From Gonatopus flavifemur (taxonomy: Eukaryota; Arthropoda; Insecta; Hymenoptera; Dryinidae): a stretch of 64,000 bases of DNA. This document shows positions 48,387-58,734 of the stretch, piece by piece. Under the pieces are notes generated by a model. It did not search any database. It saw only the letters and a program-made list of their open reading frames with translations, and was not told the DNA's origin. The translations under genes and the position numbers were made by a program. Location of the stretch: the NCBI GenBank assembly GCA_018340375.1, contig JAFFJZ010000001.1:54366001-54430000 (forward strand), read 5' to 3'. Every line of letters starts with the position of its first letter. Positions within the stretch are counted from its first letter, which is position 1.

Positions 48387-48600
48387 CCTAATAAAAATTC
48401 TACAACAGGCGCGATACTGCACCAGTACGGGCTAATACTGGCAGAGTACTAGCAGTCTGTACTCAAGCAATATTGGCATTCGTCTGGGATGATGACGCTT
48501 TCCTGTACTGGTTACTTGATACTGGTTTGGTACAAATAATCGATAACGGCTTTCAATACAGGTACAGTACTTCTAATTGGTATTGTCATTGATCCTAGCA
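48387..48600. repeat. CCTAATAAAAATTC-type repeat, uninterrupted relative of the mariner A host
   Basis: Begins CCTAATAAAAATTCTACAAC. It then has ACAGGCGCGATACTGCACCA, ACTGGCAG, CGTCTGGGATGATGACGC and CTGTACTGG, the same order as the reverse complement of 4006-4118 followed by 2590-2714. It lacks the transposon. It also carries about 30 extra bases of AGTACT-rich sequence. Confidence 0.7.
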
Positions 48601-48779
48601 CAGAACCCTTCATTTTAATTTTTGGTGTTCATAATCGGTTCAAAGGGTGATACTGGTATGCATCTTGAAGGGTGTCTCAGTAAACACTTCCAAATTTTTA
48701 AAACAAACTCCATAAATTTTTTTCTCTGAAAAGACATTAGAAGATGCTGAGCATTTAAGTTACAAAGAAATTAAGTTGC

Positions 48780-48944
48780 CTATTGAGATATTGTGTCATG
48801 ACTGAATTTAAGACGCAACCAAAAGAAGCCTATTTTGAGAATGAAGTAAGCACAAAAAACAATCGCCGACACAATGGAAAAGGCTGAATTTCAATCCATT
48901 TTCAAATTAAGACACAGCAAATTTGAGCTACACTTTTCACAGTG
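48780..48944 (-). repeat. MITE family of 22216-22402, copy 4, reverse orientation
   Basis: On the minus strand it begins CACTGTGAAAAGTGTAGC, then GATTGAAATTCAGCC, TTTTCCATTGTGTCGGCGAT and GTTGCGTCTTAAATTCAG. The left (plus-strand) boundary is approximate. Confidence 0.75.
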
Positions 48945-49067
48945 TTTATTAGTATCAATGTAAAAGCGTTGGTACAGGGATATAACTCACTTTTCATCGG
49001 ACTACTGTGGAAAACTGCATAATTTTCTCCTACGGAAACCGAAAATATGGAATATTATTTACTCTTT

Positions 49068-49193
49068 AAATATTGATAGTTATTTGATGATCTATCACCC
49101 TTTAATATAATAGATCATGAATTCCATCATATTTGTATTAATTACTCATGATATTCATGTACAATGGATGATCAGTTAACTATCAATATATGA
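49068..49193. repeat. Palindrome around AATATTGATAGTTA
   Basis: AATATTGATAGTTATTTGATGATC on the left (in order AATATTGATAGTTA, then TGATGATC) pairs with GGATGATCAGTTAACTATCA and TATATG on the right. An inner pairing of AGATCATGAATT and CTCATGATATTC also exists. Confidence 0.65.
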
Positions 49194-50118
49194 CATTGTG
49201 CATCAAGACGATAGATTGTCTTTGAAGTTATGCTACATTAGGTCGGATTTCAAATTGATATACGTTAACTATTAACGTAACTCTTTTTACAGTGCGTAAA
49301 CGCGATAAACGGATGGAGTAGAAAGAAATTTGCATACACTTTTATGAGAATTTTCCAAAGTTGAAATTAATTGATGAGTGAATAAGAGCCAAGAGATATA
49401 ATAAATTACATAGCATTAATAAATCATCACCGAGATCATTACCATGAGAAAAGTTCTGCATAAATGATGCATATGGACTATCAGAGTATTTTATTTATAC
49501 GTAATTCTCATCACCTTTATTACGTGTCAAGTCGATAACGTAAACAACACGACACACGCGATAAAATGATACCCTATTAAAAAAGTACAACATTGATCAG
49601 AACCTCTTATACTTGCATTAATCAATCTAATAACCTCTCGTTGCACGGATTTACAGATTTCTACATAGATACGTATGAAATATCGCGGGTGAGAATGTAC
49701 AAAATACATGAAGAGTGTATATAGACGTTAATATGTAGATTTAATTTGACGAAGTGGATAGAATGTTCCACGCAAGTGTTTAGAAAGAAGGTAGTGATTC
49801 ATGTATGATGAATAGAGTGAAGTTCGTGTACACGCGTGTAAGTCGAAGAACTTCAGAGTTCTGATAATGAGAATTTGTTGACATTTGGAATCAGTCAATG
49901 AAATCTCGATTTTAATCAGTGAACGAAGAAAAACAGTTTTTGTAATTGAACGAATTCATCTTTGCTGAGTGAATTGGATAACTTAATAATGACAATTCAC
50001 TATTTTCACGAACTGATTCGTTGTGATTATCTGTTTTCGCTGATCTCGTGAAGCTCGATTCGTCAAAAAAAAAGATACAATTCCCTTTTACTCCAACGAA
50101 TCTCACATTCAAGAATTT

Positions 50119-50270
50119 TGAGTTAGAAACAGTTCACTCAAAAGTCGTGTTGGTAATTAACACAAAAAATTATCAAATCGACAGATTTTTAATATAAATC
50201 AAACACTTTTGAGTTAATTTCATACATCTTTTCTGTCAATATTCACCGCAAACTTTGAGTGGACTATTTG
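50119..50270 (+). repeat. Uninterrupted relative of the 55918-56360 repeat
   Basis: Shares AGAAACRGTYYACTC, TCGTGTTG, CAAATYGACA followed directly by GAT, then ACTTTTG and AAACTTTGAGTGGA with the outer parts of 55918-56360. It lacks the insertion found there. Confidence 0.65.
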
Positions 50271-50282
50271 GGACATGCAGAT

Positions 50283-50441
50283 CCCTAGTAGAAATGCTCT
50301 AGCGATTCATTGGTTTGGTACCACCTGTGCCATGGAATAACCAGACATTTGCTACCAATTTGCAAATTACTGGCAAGTTTTCTAGATTTTCGTTAGGATA
50401 AGTGTTGAAAACCAATGAATCGCCAGAACATTCCGACTGGA
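50283..50441. repeat. CCCTAGTAGAAATGCTC MITE
   Basis: 159 bp with ends CCCTAGTAGAAATGCTCTAG and CGCCAGAACATTCCGACTGG. Its interior is the inverted equivalent of 20367-20524. It begins 13 bp after the 50119-50270 repeat. Confidence 0.85.
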
Positions 50442-51527
50442 GATGTGTTAAAAATACACAAAAATTTTCACTAGGTTGTTTGCTGTTCATGTAATAACAA
50501 GCGAATTTTTTCTCGTGTATGTAGGTACATCTTCATGGTATGTTGGAATCTCTTCACCAAATCTCCACTGTAAAAAAGGGAATTCCACAAAATTCGGATC
50601 AGAAGGGTTTGATAAATAGATTCAATCCCTAAATCATTAACCTCACCTTTCATTCGTTTGTCTCTCACACATTTTCATCACTTGATTAATCAGCTCTATG
50701 TTCCCTGACTGCATAATAAATTTCACGAAAGGAAGCGGGGAACCTCAGGAATATGCCGTTAAATGTAAGTACGCTAATTTTGAATCACTGTATGTACGTT
50801 CGTACGTTCATACGTACGTAGTTATGCACGTATATAACGTCGTTGCGCGACACGATAAACAAGAGTACTCACGCGACTTTAATGAGTTTCAAGGGGATAT
50901 TTTTTTCCTCTCCATTTTTCGGTCTTTTATCCATACGTGCGCGTGTAAATATTTTCCCCTCATACCTTCGCATGTGAAGCGTGTCAACTTTCAGAATAAT
51001 TTTCATAAGAGTTCGTTTTTTACACGCTACTTGGATCTCGTTAATGAATGTTACCAACGCATATTCTCATTCGGCGGGTAATCAACTGATCCAATGGATT
51101 GCCACTTTGACAGCGCAAGTGAAATAACTTTATCGCTATTTAATTCATTTTAATTAATTCACGAATTAATCGGAATCTCTGCTATGTTTAGGAATTTTGA
51201 GAATATCAAATTCACATGTGTTCAATTCAATCCTCAGATTGATTGATCATTTCGTATCACATTTGCTGGAGTTGTATAGATATGTTACACTGTAAACGCG
51301 AGTAGGAAATTTCTTATATCAGCCAAATAAAACAATTTTGAGAGCTTTTATTCAAAATCTAGTTTCAGCATGAGGTGGTGGAAAGTGGAGGAGATTTCAT
51401 GCAAATTAATATCAAGATGCGAAGGAAAAATCATGAGCTGGTGTGAGATTCCATCAGAATCTGTAAGAAGAGTTGAAGAAAATCTTGAAAATTAATAAAA
51501 AATTTATGTTTAAATTACTGTGAAATG
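50442..51527. other. Gene-poor stretch with a TACGTA-rich patch
   Basis: 50790-50840 is made of ACGT-type words (GTACGTTCGTACG, ATACGTACGTAG). The overlapping 127-codon frame at 50698-51081 runs through this patch and has no recognisable domain. Confidence 0.4.
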
Positions 51528-51684
51528 GGGTAACTTTGACAGCCCTTGGATCGCTTTAACAGAGCGCCAAAGTACGGTTTGAACGTTTGCGAAACCAAGT
51601 CGCGTGACCCTGTGTGGTGGCGCACACGTTCAAACCGTACTTTGATGCGCCATTGACACGGCCCAAGGGCTATCAGAGTTATCC
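51528..51684. repeat. Long hairpin, about 63-nt arms with a 30-nt loop
   Basis: 51528-51590 pairs with 51621-51684. Both arms contain AGCCCTTGG, CAAAGTACGGTTTGAACGT and a GGRTAACT outer end. The inner stem is nearly perfect. It is GC-richer than its surroundings. Confidence 0.9.
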
Positions 51685-51837
51685 TTCAAAATCGAAGTAA
51701 CTTCTCTTTACGGTACAAAGAGAGAAATTCGGGATTTCAAAGAATGAAAATAAATAGGAAATACAAATTAATGAAAAAAATTATACACTGAGAAAACTGT
51801 TTTGTTATACCTACTAAAACTTTTTGTTCGCATAACT

Positions 51838-52110
51838 CACTGTAAAAAATTGCTTCCTAAATTTCATAGAAATGTATGTGAAGCAATTAACATATACATT
51901 TTGTATTGAATTTTCAAGACTTCTTTGACTTTTCATATGAAATTTTATGATATCTCATACAGAATTATGATTTTTCATGCATTTTTATATGAATTTTCAC
52001 ACATTTTGCATTAAATTTCATGAATTCTTAATCGAACTTGATTTCAATTACAAGTTTCAGAATTTTCATATACATCTGATATCGGAAATTTCAGAATATT
52101 TTTTACAGTG
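51838..52110. repeat. CACTGTAAAAAAT-ended MITE
   Basis: 273 bp. The inverted ends are CACTGTAAAAAAT and ATTTTTTACAGTG. The interior repeats ATTTTCATATGAAATTT-like words. Possible short duplications do not align exactly. It seems to have landed in an older sequence starting CACTGAGAAAACTG at 51786. Confidence 0.85.
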
Positions 52111-53194
52111 TAAAACTTTAGTGAGTCTCACCAAAATTCGGGTGCGCTAAGCAAATCATTTCACCAAATCACATTCGGTTCTTCGAATTAAAAGTGATTT
52201 GGTAAAATCCTTTCAGTTGGTATAACCAAATTTTTCCCGAACACACTGAATTATTAGTTCCGCCAACCAAAAATTTCGATTAGGTATCAGTGATGAAAAC
52301 GAAAGTCTTGTTCCGTTTCCATGGAAAATATATCACGAATAACATTATTTGAAGAATAAAAAAATCACTCTATTACCATGGGAATAACTAAACTTTTATT
52401 TCTATTTTATTTCGTCACCCAAGAGCAAAAACGAAATGCATCGTATGCGTTCGTTTGGTATTGAGGAACGTAAATAATTTGAGAATAATCCTAACGGCCC
52501 TGGAGCGTCAGAAGACGGATGAATGTTTGGTATGGATTTTTGAGATAACTAAGCGATAATCACAAATCTGAACTGTGCAGCAATAAATTACTGTGTTAGG
52601 ATCAGACCACGAATATAAATTCAAAGCCCAAAGTAATTCTTAAACATGAGAAAACAAGTTATGAAAGTTATTGAAATTTTGAGGAATAATTTTCAGGTCA
52701 AATGTGATATTCGAGGCTCAGTTTTAGCAATGTACTTTATGCTTCTAGACATTGCCCCACAAGATGTCTAATAGATATTCAAAACATATCTTATCAGACA
52801 ATCTTAAACTCCTTTTAGATGTTATGTTTTCTGGGTAATTGCTGAGTTGACCTTTTTCTACACATACACTATTTCTCTGAGTGCGATGAACAAACAAATC
52901 AAAACAACAGATTCGTCAATTTGTTCCATCATTCTTGTCATACATTTCTTTATAGGTAATGTTCTTTCAGTCTTTCATCGAAGAGAAATACGTAGCAATT
53001 CCAGTTTTATGGCAGATGATCAAAATGGAAAAAAAATTTCATTTCCGTTTTGTTTCATGCAGATTTCATTATGTTATTATCTCAATAACATTATCGATGT
53101 TGCATTCCATTCCTCCCAGTTACTCAGAAACAGAAACGAAATTCAAGATTGATTTCCATTTCTGTTGCCGAAAAACTTAGAGGAATTTGTCATA
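52111..53194. other. Gene-poor stretch
   Basis: Words such as CACCAAAATTC and GGTATAACCAAA near 52130-52240 look like decayed repeat. 52741-52840 shares CTTTTAGATGT and CTTCTAGAC-type words with 60550-60660. No supported gene; frames of 101 and 73 codons at 52847-53180 have no recognised domain. Confidence 0.4.
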
Positions 53195-53615
53195 TCCCAG
53201 ACAGCATTGAATGTCCTGTGGACGTTTTAGAAACATAACCTTAGTTTTGCGCGCTTCGTCTCCGTGGAGTAGGTTTAAATACGTTCAGAAAACGTTCATT
53301 CTTGATACACCTGAATACGTTCCCAGTACGTCTTTTTCATCTACCACGTTTCTCGTTACGTTTCCCAAACGTACTTTCATGAAAACTAACCTATACAAAC
53401 ATACGCGTAGTATCGCAGAACGTCATTGACATCTTCATTGAACACGTCCCCAGAACGGCGCATGATGGACATAAATTGAACATCACAGAACATTTGTATG
53501 TCCCTAGGACGTACATGCGACGTTTTTAGAACGTCCTGGGATTTTATTTGGACGTTTTCTGTGAGAGCAAGTACGTTTTATGAACGTTCAGAAAACCTCC
53601 CGATGCTATCCGGGA
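53195..53615. repeat. Word-repeat element rich in ACGTTY, about 420 bp
   Basis: The weak inverted ends are TCCCAGACAGCAT and the complement of TCCCGGATAGCAT. ACGTTC, ACGTTT, ACGTCC and their complements recur more than twenty times inside. TCAT lies just outside both ends and may be a short target duplication. Confidence 0.65.
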
Positions 53616-53979
53616 TCATTTTGCTGAGTTCGGATCCCTAATGTTATTCCCTCAGTAACGTTATTAGCGATGTATTTTGTTCCCATACGTATAGTTGAGA
53701 ACAGAAACAATCATTGAAATCGGATTGTGTTCTCGTTGCTAAGAAACATAACGACATAATAGTATTTAGTTATGTTGTTCCGTTACGTTCTGGCTCTGTT
53801 AGGTATACCAGGTGTGTAAGTATGAAACCGGAATTTGCCCATAGGTGGCGCTAGATGTCGATGCAGTTACCTACACATCACGTCAGCGGTGTCTTGTTAT
53901 TGTATTTATATCCAACAAAGATTTCCAACTCAAAATAACACGACTGTCATTCAGTAGCATTAGTTTATTAGAGATAAAC

Positions 53980-55017
53980 ATGTCGAGTTTTGTACCGACA
54001 AATTACGATTTGCGGACAGCACTACTTTTCTGTTTTCATCTGAAGAAAACCGCAGCCGAATCGCATCGAATGCTTGTGGAGGCGTTTGGTGAGCATGCTC
54101 TCGGTAAAACACAGTGTTTCGAGTGGTTCAAACGGTTCAAAAGTGGCGATTTTGACGTCAGGAACGAAGAACGTGGAAGACCACCGAAAAAGTTTGAAGA
54201 CGCTGACCTGCAAGCCTTGTTGGACGAAGACGACGCTCAAACACAACAACAACTGGCGGATCAGTTGAAGGTGACCCGAGAAGCCATCTCCCTTCGGTTG
54301 AAAGCCATGGGAAAGATACAAAAGGTGGGGAAATGGGTTCCACATGAACTCAACGAAAGACAGCAGGAAAACCGCAAAACATCATGCGAAATGCTGCTCA
54401 CCAGGTTCCAAAGAAAGTCATTTCTCCATCGAATTGTGACTGGCGATGAAAAGTGGATATATTTCGAGAATCCTAAGCTCAAAAAGTCATGGGTTACTCC
54501 TGGTGAATCTTCAACATCAACGGCAAGACCAAACCGCTACGGACGAAAGACAATGCTGTGTGTTTGGTGGGATCAGAAGGGCGTAATCTACTACGAGCTG
54601 CTGAAACCTGGGGAAACTGTCAATACTCAACGCTACCGACAACAAATGATCCATTTGGATCGAGTTTTGCGTGAAAAACGACCAGAATACCAACAAAGAC
54701 AACACAAGGTGATTTCGCTGCATGACAATGCACCAGCACACAAAACAAAACAGGTCCAGGAAACGATAGAGTCGTTCCGTTGGGAGATTCTTCAGCACGC
54801 GCCTTACTCACCGGACCTTGCCCCATCCGATTACTACTTGTTTGCATCGATGGGACACGCACTTGCTGAGCAGCGCTTGACCTCTCACGGAGATGTACGA
54901 AAATAGCTCGATGATTGGTTTGCCTTTAAAGAGCAACAGTTCTTTTGGCGCGGAATCCACAAATTGCCAGAAAGATGGAAAAAATGTATAGATAGCAACG
55001 GACAATACTTTGAATAA
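53980..55017 (+). pseudogene. Mariner transposase with one premature stop (codon 309 of 345)
   Basis: Same function and fold as the mariner A transposase. The start at 53980 (MSSFVPTN) aligns with the start of mariner A. An upstream in-frame ATG at 53845 would add 45 residues of element leader and is unlikely to be used. Two N-terminal helix-turn-helix regions are joined by an intact GRPPK linker (66-70). WVPHEL at 119-124 is canonical. The catalytic aspartates are D156 (TGDEKW), D249 (HDNAPAH) and D284 (APSDYYLF), again DD34D. A TAG at 54904-54906 stands where relatives normally have a Trp codon. Downstream the frame stays open with normal family sequence (LDDWFAFKEQQFFW..) to TAA at 55015-55017. 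The truncated 308-residue product keeps the catalytic triad but lacks the C-terminal helices, so it is probably inactive. It could still bind the element's ends. Confidence 0.93.
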
Positions 55018-55040
55018 GTTACTTTGTATCATATCATTAC

Positions 55041-55046
55041 AATAAA
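55041..55046 (+). promoter_or_regulatory. Candidate polyadenylation signal of mariner B
   Basis: AATAAA 24 bases after the transposase stop and still inside the element. Its position suits the transposase mRNA. Confidence 0.5.
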
Positions 55047-55158
55047 CGTGTTTTTTCTGTACAAAAATTCCGGTTTCATACTCACACACCTGATATATCA
55101 ACCAAATCTTGTCCCTCAGTGTGAGTGAGAAAATTAATTTGGAATTTTTTTTAATGCA

Positions 55159-55420
55159 CACTGTGAAAAATGTGGGGAATTTTTCTTCACTTTGTTGGTG
55201 AATTCCGTCCCCTTCTTGCGCGGGAATTACTTTTCATAAAAAAATAAGCGATTTTTCCACCGCTTTGAGGAATTATTTTATTCTCTAGGGGTCAAATCAT
55301 CACAATCATCTACAAATGAAGAAGAAGTCCACTAAATTCTGGTGTAACTTCTCCAAATATGGAGGAACTTTGCTGCCACCACTTTTTGGGGGAAAAATTC
55401 CAGAATTATTTTTTACAGTG
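55159..55420. repeat. CACTGTGAAAAATGTGGGG-ended MITE
   Basis: 262 bp. The ends are CACTGTGAAAAAT and ATTTTTTACAGTG. The interior has GGAATTTTTC / GAAAAATTCC words on both sides. No coding frame. Confidence 0.85.
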
Positions 55421-55655
55421 CAATTCTTCACGGTATGGTGAAAAATTTTGGGAACTTTTTTGAAAACTTTATCATTGGAGAAACTCAACCCGCGAAGAAT
55501 GTTCCCAATTCCGTTCCAAATCAGAAAAATGTATTTTCACCACTCCTTCTCTAGTCAAGCGCTCAGGAAGTGCGCTAAAGATCCCAGATGAATTCGTCAA
55601 ATCCTTATGAAATGCCGGTCCTCAATCTGATGACAATTCTCCATCGAGTATTCAT

Positions 55656-55852
55656 CACTGTAAAAAATGATCGGAATCTCCCGATCCTAGGGTAGGAAAT
55701 CAATTTCCGATACATTTGTATGAAATTTCCCCATAAATTCAACTGACCATTTCAAACCTCATAGGATTTTTACTATCATTTTCCAGTAAATTCCCGGTAT
55801 TTATATATATTATATATTTATGTGAAGTTTCCCATATAAATTTTTCACAGTG
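55656..55852. repeat. CACTGTAAAAAATGATCGGAA MITE, copy 1, with GTATTCA duplication
   Basis: 197 bp with ends CACTGTAAAAAAT and ATTTTTCACAGTG. GTATTCA occurs at 55648-55654 and again at 55854-55860, one base outside each end. This looks like a preserved 7-8 bp target duplication, as hAT-type elements leave. A relative lies at 56415-56622. Confidence 0.9.
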
Positions 55853-55917
55853 TGTATTCAAAATACTTTGATCGTCGAAAACTGTGTATCCTTATATCCC
55901 TTGAGTTCAAATGAATG

Positions 55918-56360
55918 TACACGGTGAAAAATTTTGTGGTAGAAACGGTCTACTCGAAATTCGTGTTGAAAATCAACTCAGATGAGTGTCAAATTGACAC
56001 ACTAAAAAAAAATTGATCTGGAAAAGAGAGAAGGAATCTCTCTCAATCAGAAAAGATATCCCACTTTTGTTTTCTTCTTCAATTGAGAATGTATGCCCCT
56101 ACGATCGAGAGTATTTTCAACGAATGAAAATCAAACAAATGAAAATTCTTCCACCACAAACGTTAATTCTCTCAAATGAAGAAGAATGCTTTCGATACCA
56201 CACATTAGAAAAATTGCATCACGATGAGAGGGATACTCTTATTTTAAGATTAATTTTTTTTGGGTGCAGATGTTCAATGTGAACTCAATACTTTTGTGGT
56301 AATTTCTCACATTCCTCGTGTCGATATTCTACACAAACTTTGAGTGGATTCTACTGTGTA
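55918..56360 (+). repeat. CACGGTGAAAA-ended repeat interrupted by another element
   Basis: The outer ends TACACGGTGAAAAATTTTG and CTACTGTGTA are inverted. The segments flanking the interruption match 50119-50270. Joining them across the insertion restores CAAATTGACA followed by GATG, the arrangement at 50 kb. Confidence 0.75.
55998..56266 (+). repeat. Inserted element, uninterrupted relative of 957-1357
   Basis: The ends are CACACTAAAAAAAAATTGAT and ATTAATTTTTTTTGGGTG, inverted with a few mismatches. The interior matches 957-1127 and 1306-1357. An 89-codon frame across it is a by-product. Confidence 0.8.
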
Positions 56361-56414
56361 TAATCAACTATATTGATCCTTTGTTACTCGCGCTATGAGG
56401 GCAGCGCTGGTTTT

Positions 56415-56622
56415 CACTGTAAAAAATAATCGGAATTTTCCTATACGCAGCAGCCGGAAAATTCCGATTTTGCGATTAGAAATCAATTTTTGATAAATGT
56501 ATATGGAATTCTCCATAAATTGAACTAAAAATTCCAAACTCTATGGGATGCTTACAATCATTTTCCAGTGAATTTTCAGTAAAATACGGCGAATTCCTAA
56601 CGCATAGAAATTTCTTACAGTG
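56415..56622. repeat. CACTGTAAAAAATAATCGGAA MITE, copy 2
   Basis: 208 bp. Shares CACTGTAAAAAATRATCGGAA, RGAAATCAATTT, TCCATAAATT and ATCATTTTCCAGT(A/G)AATT with 55656-55852 in order. The right end is TTTCTTACAGTG. Confidence 0.9.
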
Positions 56623-56644
56623 TTTGATTTTTTAAATCGTATCA

Positions 56645-56723
56645 AATAATCAACCATTCTCAATATTCACAATATTATTGAAGTGAATGTTGACCAATAT
56701 CATTGAGAATAGTTGATTATTAT
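56645..56723. repeat. Short hairpin around AATAATCAACYATTCTCAAT
   Basis: About 20 paired bases on each side (56646-56666 and 56702-56722), with a loop of roughly 35 bases. Confidence 0.7.
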
Positions 56724-57754
56724 TCCCAATGTGATCTATATTAATATTAAAAATAATCTCAACCTCAATATGTCGCGAGTAGCGAAGGGTTGAAATTATC
56801 ATCAAGTCAATCATATAGACTCTATGTTATTCACATATCTGTAACCGTCTCTCTTTAAGAGGAAATTGTCGTTCATGCAGAAATCTTGATGTTGCCGATG
56901 TTAGAATTCAATATCCACGACATCTCTTCTTTTTGTCATGTTCACAGAATGTTCGATTCAATCCATACTATCCATGTTTCTCTTCCATCGGCAGAGAATT
57001 TCTGAAAAGCAAAAATCCCAATGGTTTGCTCATAACACGAGCTATTGTGAATAGAAAGAAAACAGCACATTGATGAAATTTTTTCGTTTCCCATATTTTC
57101 TACATTTTTCAAAGTTGATGTGAGAAACAGTAGTCGCAAATTTCTTACCAAGAGAAACATTTTAGAAAAAAAAACATCATTCTAATCTACAAACAGTAAG
57201 AGAGACAGGAAAACAAACATTTACCGAAGAAAGTTTTCTTGTTTCAAACTACCTGATGTTATTACTGCCTGAGCAAAAGTTACCTATTCCTTATTGCCCA
57301 GACAAAACTCCCTCACGAGAAATCATCCTATCCATAAATTCCAACGGAATATGGAACATACAAGACAAGACCAAGTGTTGATAAACTATTCGCTCTCCAA
57401 GATATTTTGATGGCTTGTCCGATTAGTCCCGTTTTTGATTATTCGATTAATCGATCAATCGATCTATTCCGAATACTCCTGTCTCGCAACTTACAGTACA
57501 TTTGGAAACCTACAATTATATTAACATTTTTTTTGCCTTGAAGTGAACTGAGAAGAAGATACTCAGCTGCGGTATCTAAAATTTAGTTGTCCCAGCGAAA
57601 TTTTAGCTGGCATAAATAAAGGTATAGTTGCCTGAAATTCGAATAAATATTCAATATTCAGTCCATTGAATGAACATGAAGAATTTAGCTGTGGAAAATA
57701 AAATTTATTTCATCCAATTGAATTTTTATTTGGAGTGACTGAATTTCCTAGCTG
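56724..57754. other. Gene-poor stretch ending in word-repeat DNA
   Basis: 57560-57754 repeats AAATTTAGTTGTCCCAGC- and TTTAGCTG-like words and resembles parts of 39892-40101. CGATTAATCGATCAATCGAT lies near 57442. No supported gene. Confidence 0.4.
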
Positions 57755-57884
57755 CACGGAAAAAAAATTCACTATGGTAGCTATTTTATCTATTTGATAT
57801 TTGGATAGCAAAGAACATTGCTGCAACAGCTACATTTCAAACAATAACTTTTTCGTTTTATGTTGATATTTATTTTTACTGTGG
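57755..57884. repeat. CACGGAAAAAAAATTCACT repeat related to 1128-1305
   Basis: Begins CACGGAAAAAAAATTCACTA, has TTTGATATTTGGATAGC, and ends TTTTTACTGTG. About 130 bp. Confidence 0.65.
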
Positions 57885-58389
57885 CAGATCGTTTGATAAT
57901 GGGCGAATAACGACCCAAAACGTCCTGTTCATTTTAAACTAAACTTTCATTCAATATCAAATAATTTCTGACCTGAAATAATTCTTGGCATGTATGGAAG
58001 CAGACTATGTGAATTGAAAGGAGAAAGCGAAAAGTCGTGCAATCCTTCTTTTTCCAATATTTTTGAACCGCCTAATGCGATCGATACCAAAAGAGGAGCT
58101 TTCCAACTCCTTCTTAAGTCGAATTCTAACCCATGTATTCGAACAGGAAATATTATAAAACGGAGAAAAATATTGGATATATTCTCAAAATGATGAGTGC
58201 AATTGTGCAATTGGTACCACAACAAAACGTTTCCATCTGCTCGCCTATTATGCATTTTAATCAGAAAGTTATTTTGAATAATAAAACGCAAGATGCAGAA
58301 ACGTATAAACAGTGTGCGAGATACCCACTTTTTCGATATTCTTTATACTATATATTTATAGTATATACCTTCATCTTATTTTGAGCCCG
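57885..58389. other. Gene-poor stretch
   Basis: Overlapping frames up to 114 codons on both strands show no domain. Confidence 0.35.
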
Positions 58390-58490
58390 CTTATCTGACC
58401 ATACAAAAAATACTCCATTATATGTATATAAAATATATAATTTTTATGTAATACACTTATATATTATTATATATATTTTATACATAATGA
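58390..58490. repeat. TA-rich near-palindromic tract
   Basis: TATATGTATATAAAATATAT and its near mirror ATATATATTTTATACATA flank a TTATGTAATAC centre. Confidence 0.75.
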
Positions 58491-58734
58491 GTAACGAAAG
58501 TGAATAACGTTACAATCCCTGGTTTCTAGCCTTGACGATCCGTCGAATCGTTCTTTGTTCACATTTTCGAATTCTAGTTTGTTGTGAAATTACAGGGTTT
58601 GGTTCGTTCATATGTGAACAAAACATTTTGGTAGGCACAACAAAATGATCTTCACATTGTTAACGTATTCGTAGGAAAAACATTTCGCTGATGGAGCAAA
58701 TCGATGTACTTTATACAGAATAGAGAACTGTTTA

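Larger units (their letters stand above)
53808..55093 (+). mobile_element. Mariner element B, full length, transposase disabled by a stop
   Basis: 1286 bp, flanked by TA at 53806-53807 and 55094-55095. The inverted ends are 29 bp (53808-53836 and 55065-55093), with mismatches only at positions 1 and 11. Both contain AAGTATGAAACCGGAATTT or its one-base variant. The ends resemble those of mariner A only in the outer AGGTGTRTAA. The near-identical ends and single coding lesion suggest an insertion that is not very old. Confidence 0.95.

Noticed and set aside
50698..51081. 127-codon plus-strand frame
   Set aside because: It passes through an ACGT-rich simple patch and has no recognisable domain.
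51786..52250. A complete outer element around the 51838-52110 MITE
   Set aside because: A CACTGAGAAAA start is present at 51786, but the candidate far end reads CACACTGAA in the same sense, so the ends are not inverted.
53845..53979. N-terminal extension of the mariner B transposase
   Set aside because: The frame is open upstream, but the first 45 residues come from the element's leader. The family start is the ATG at 53980, which aligns with mariner A.
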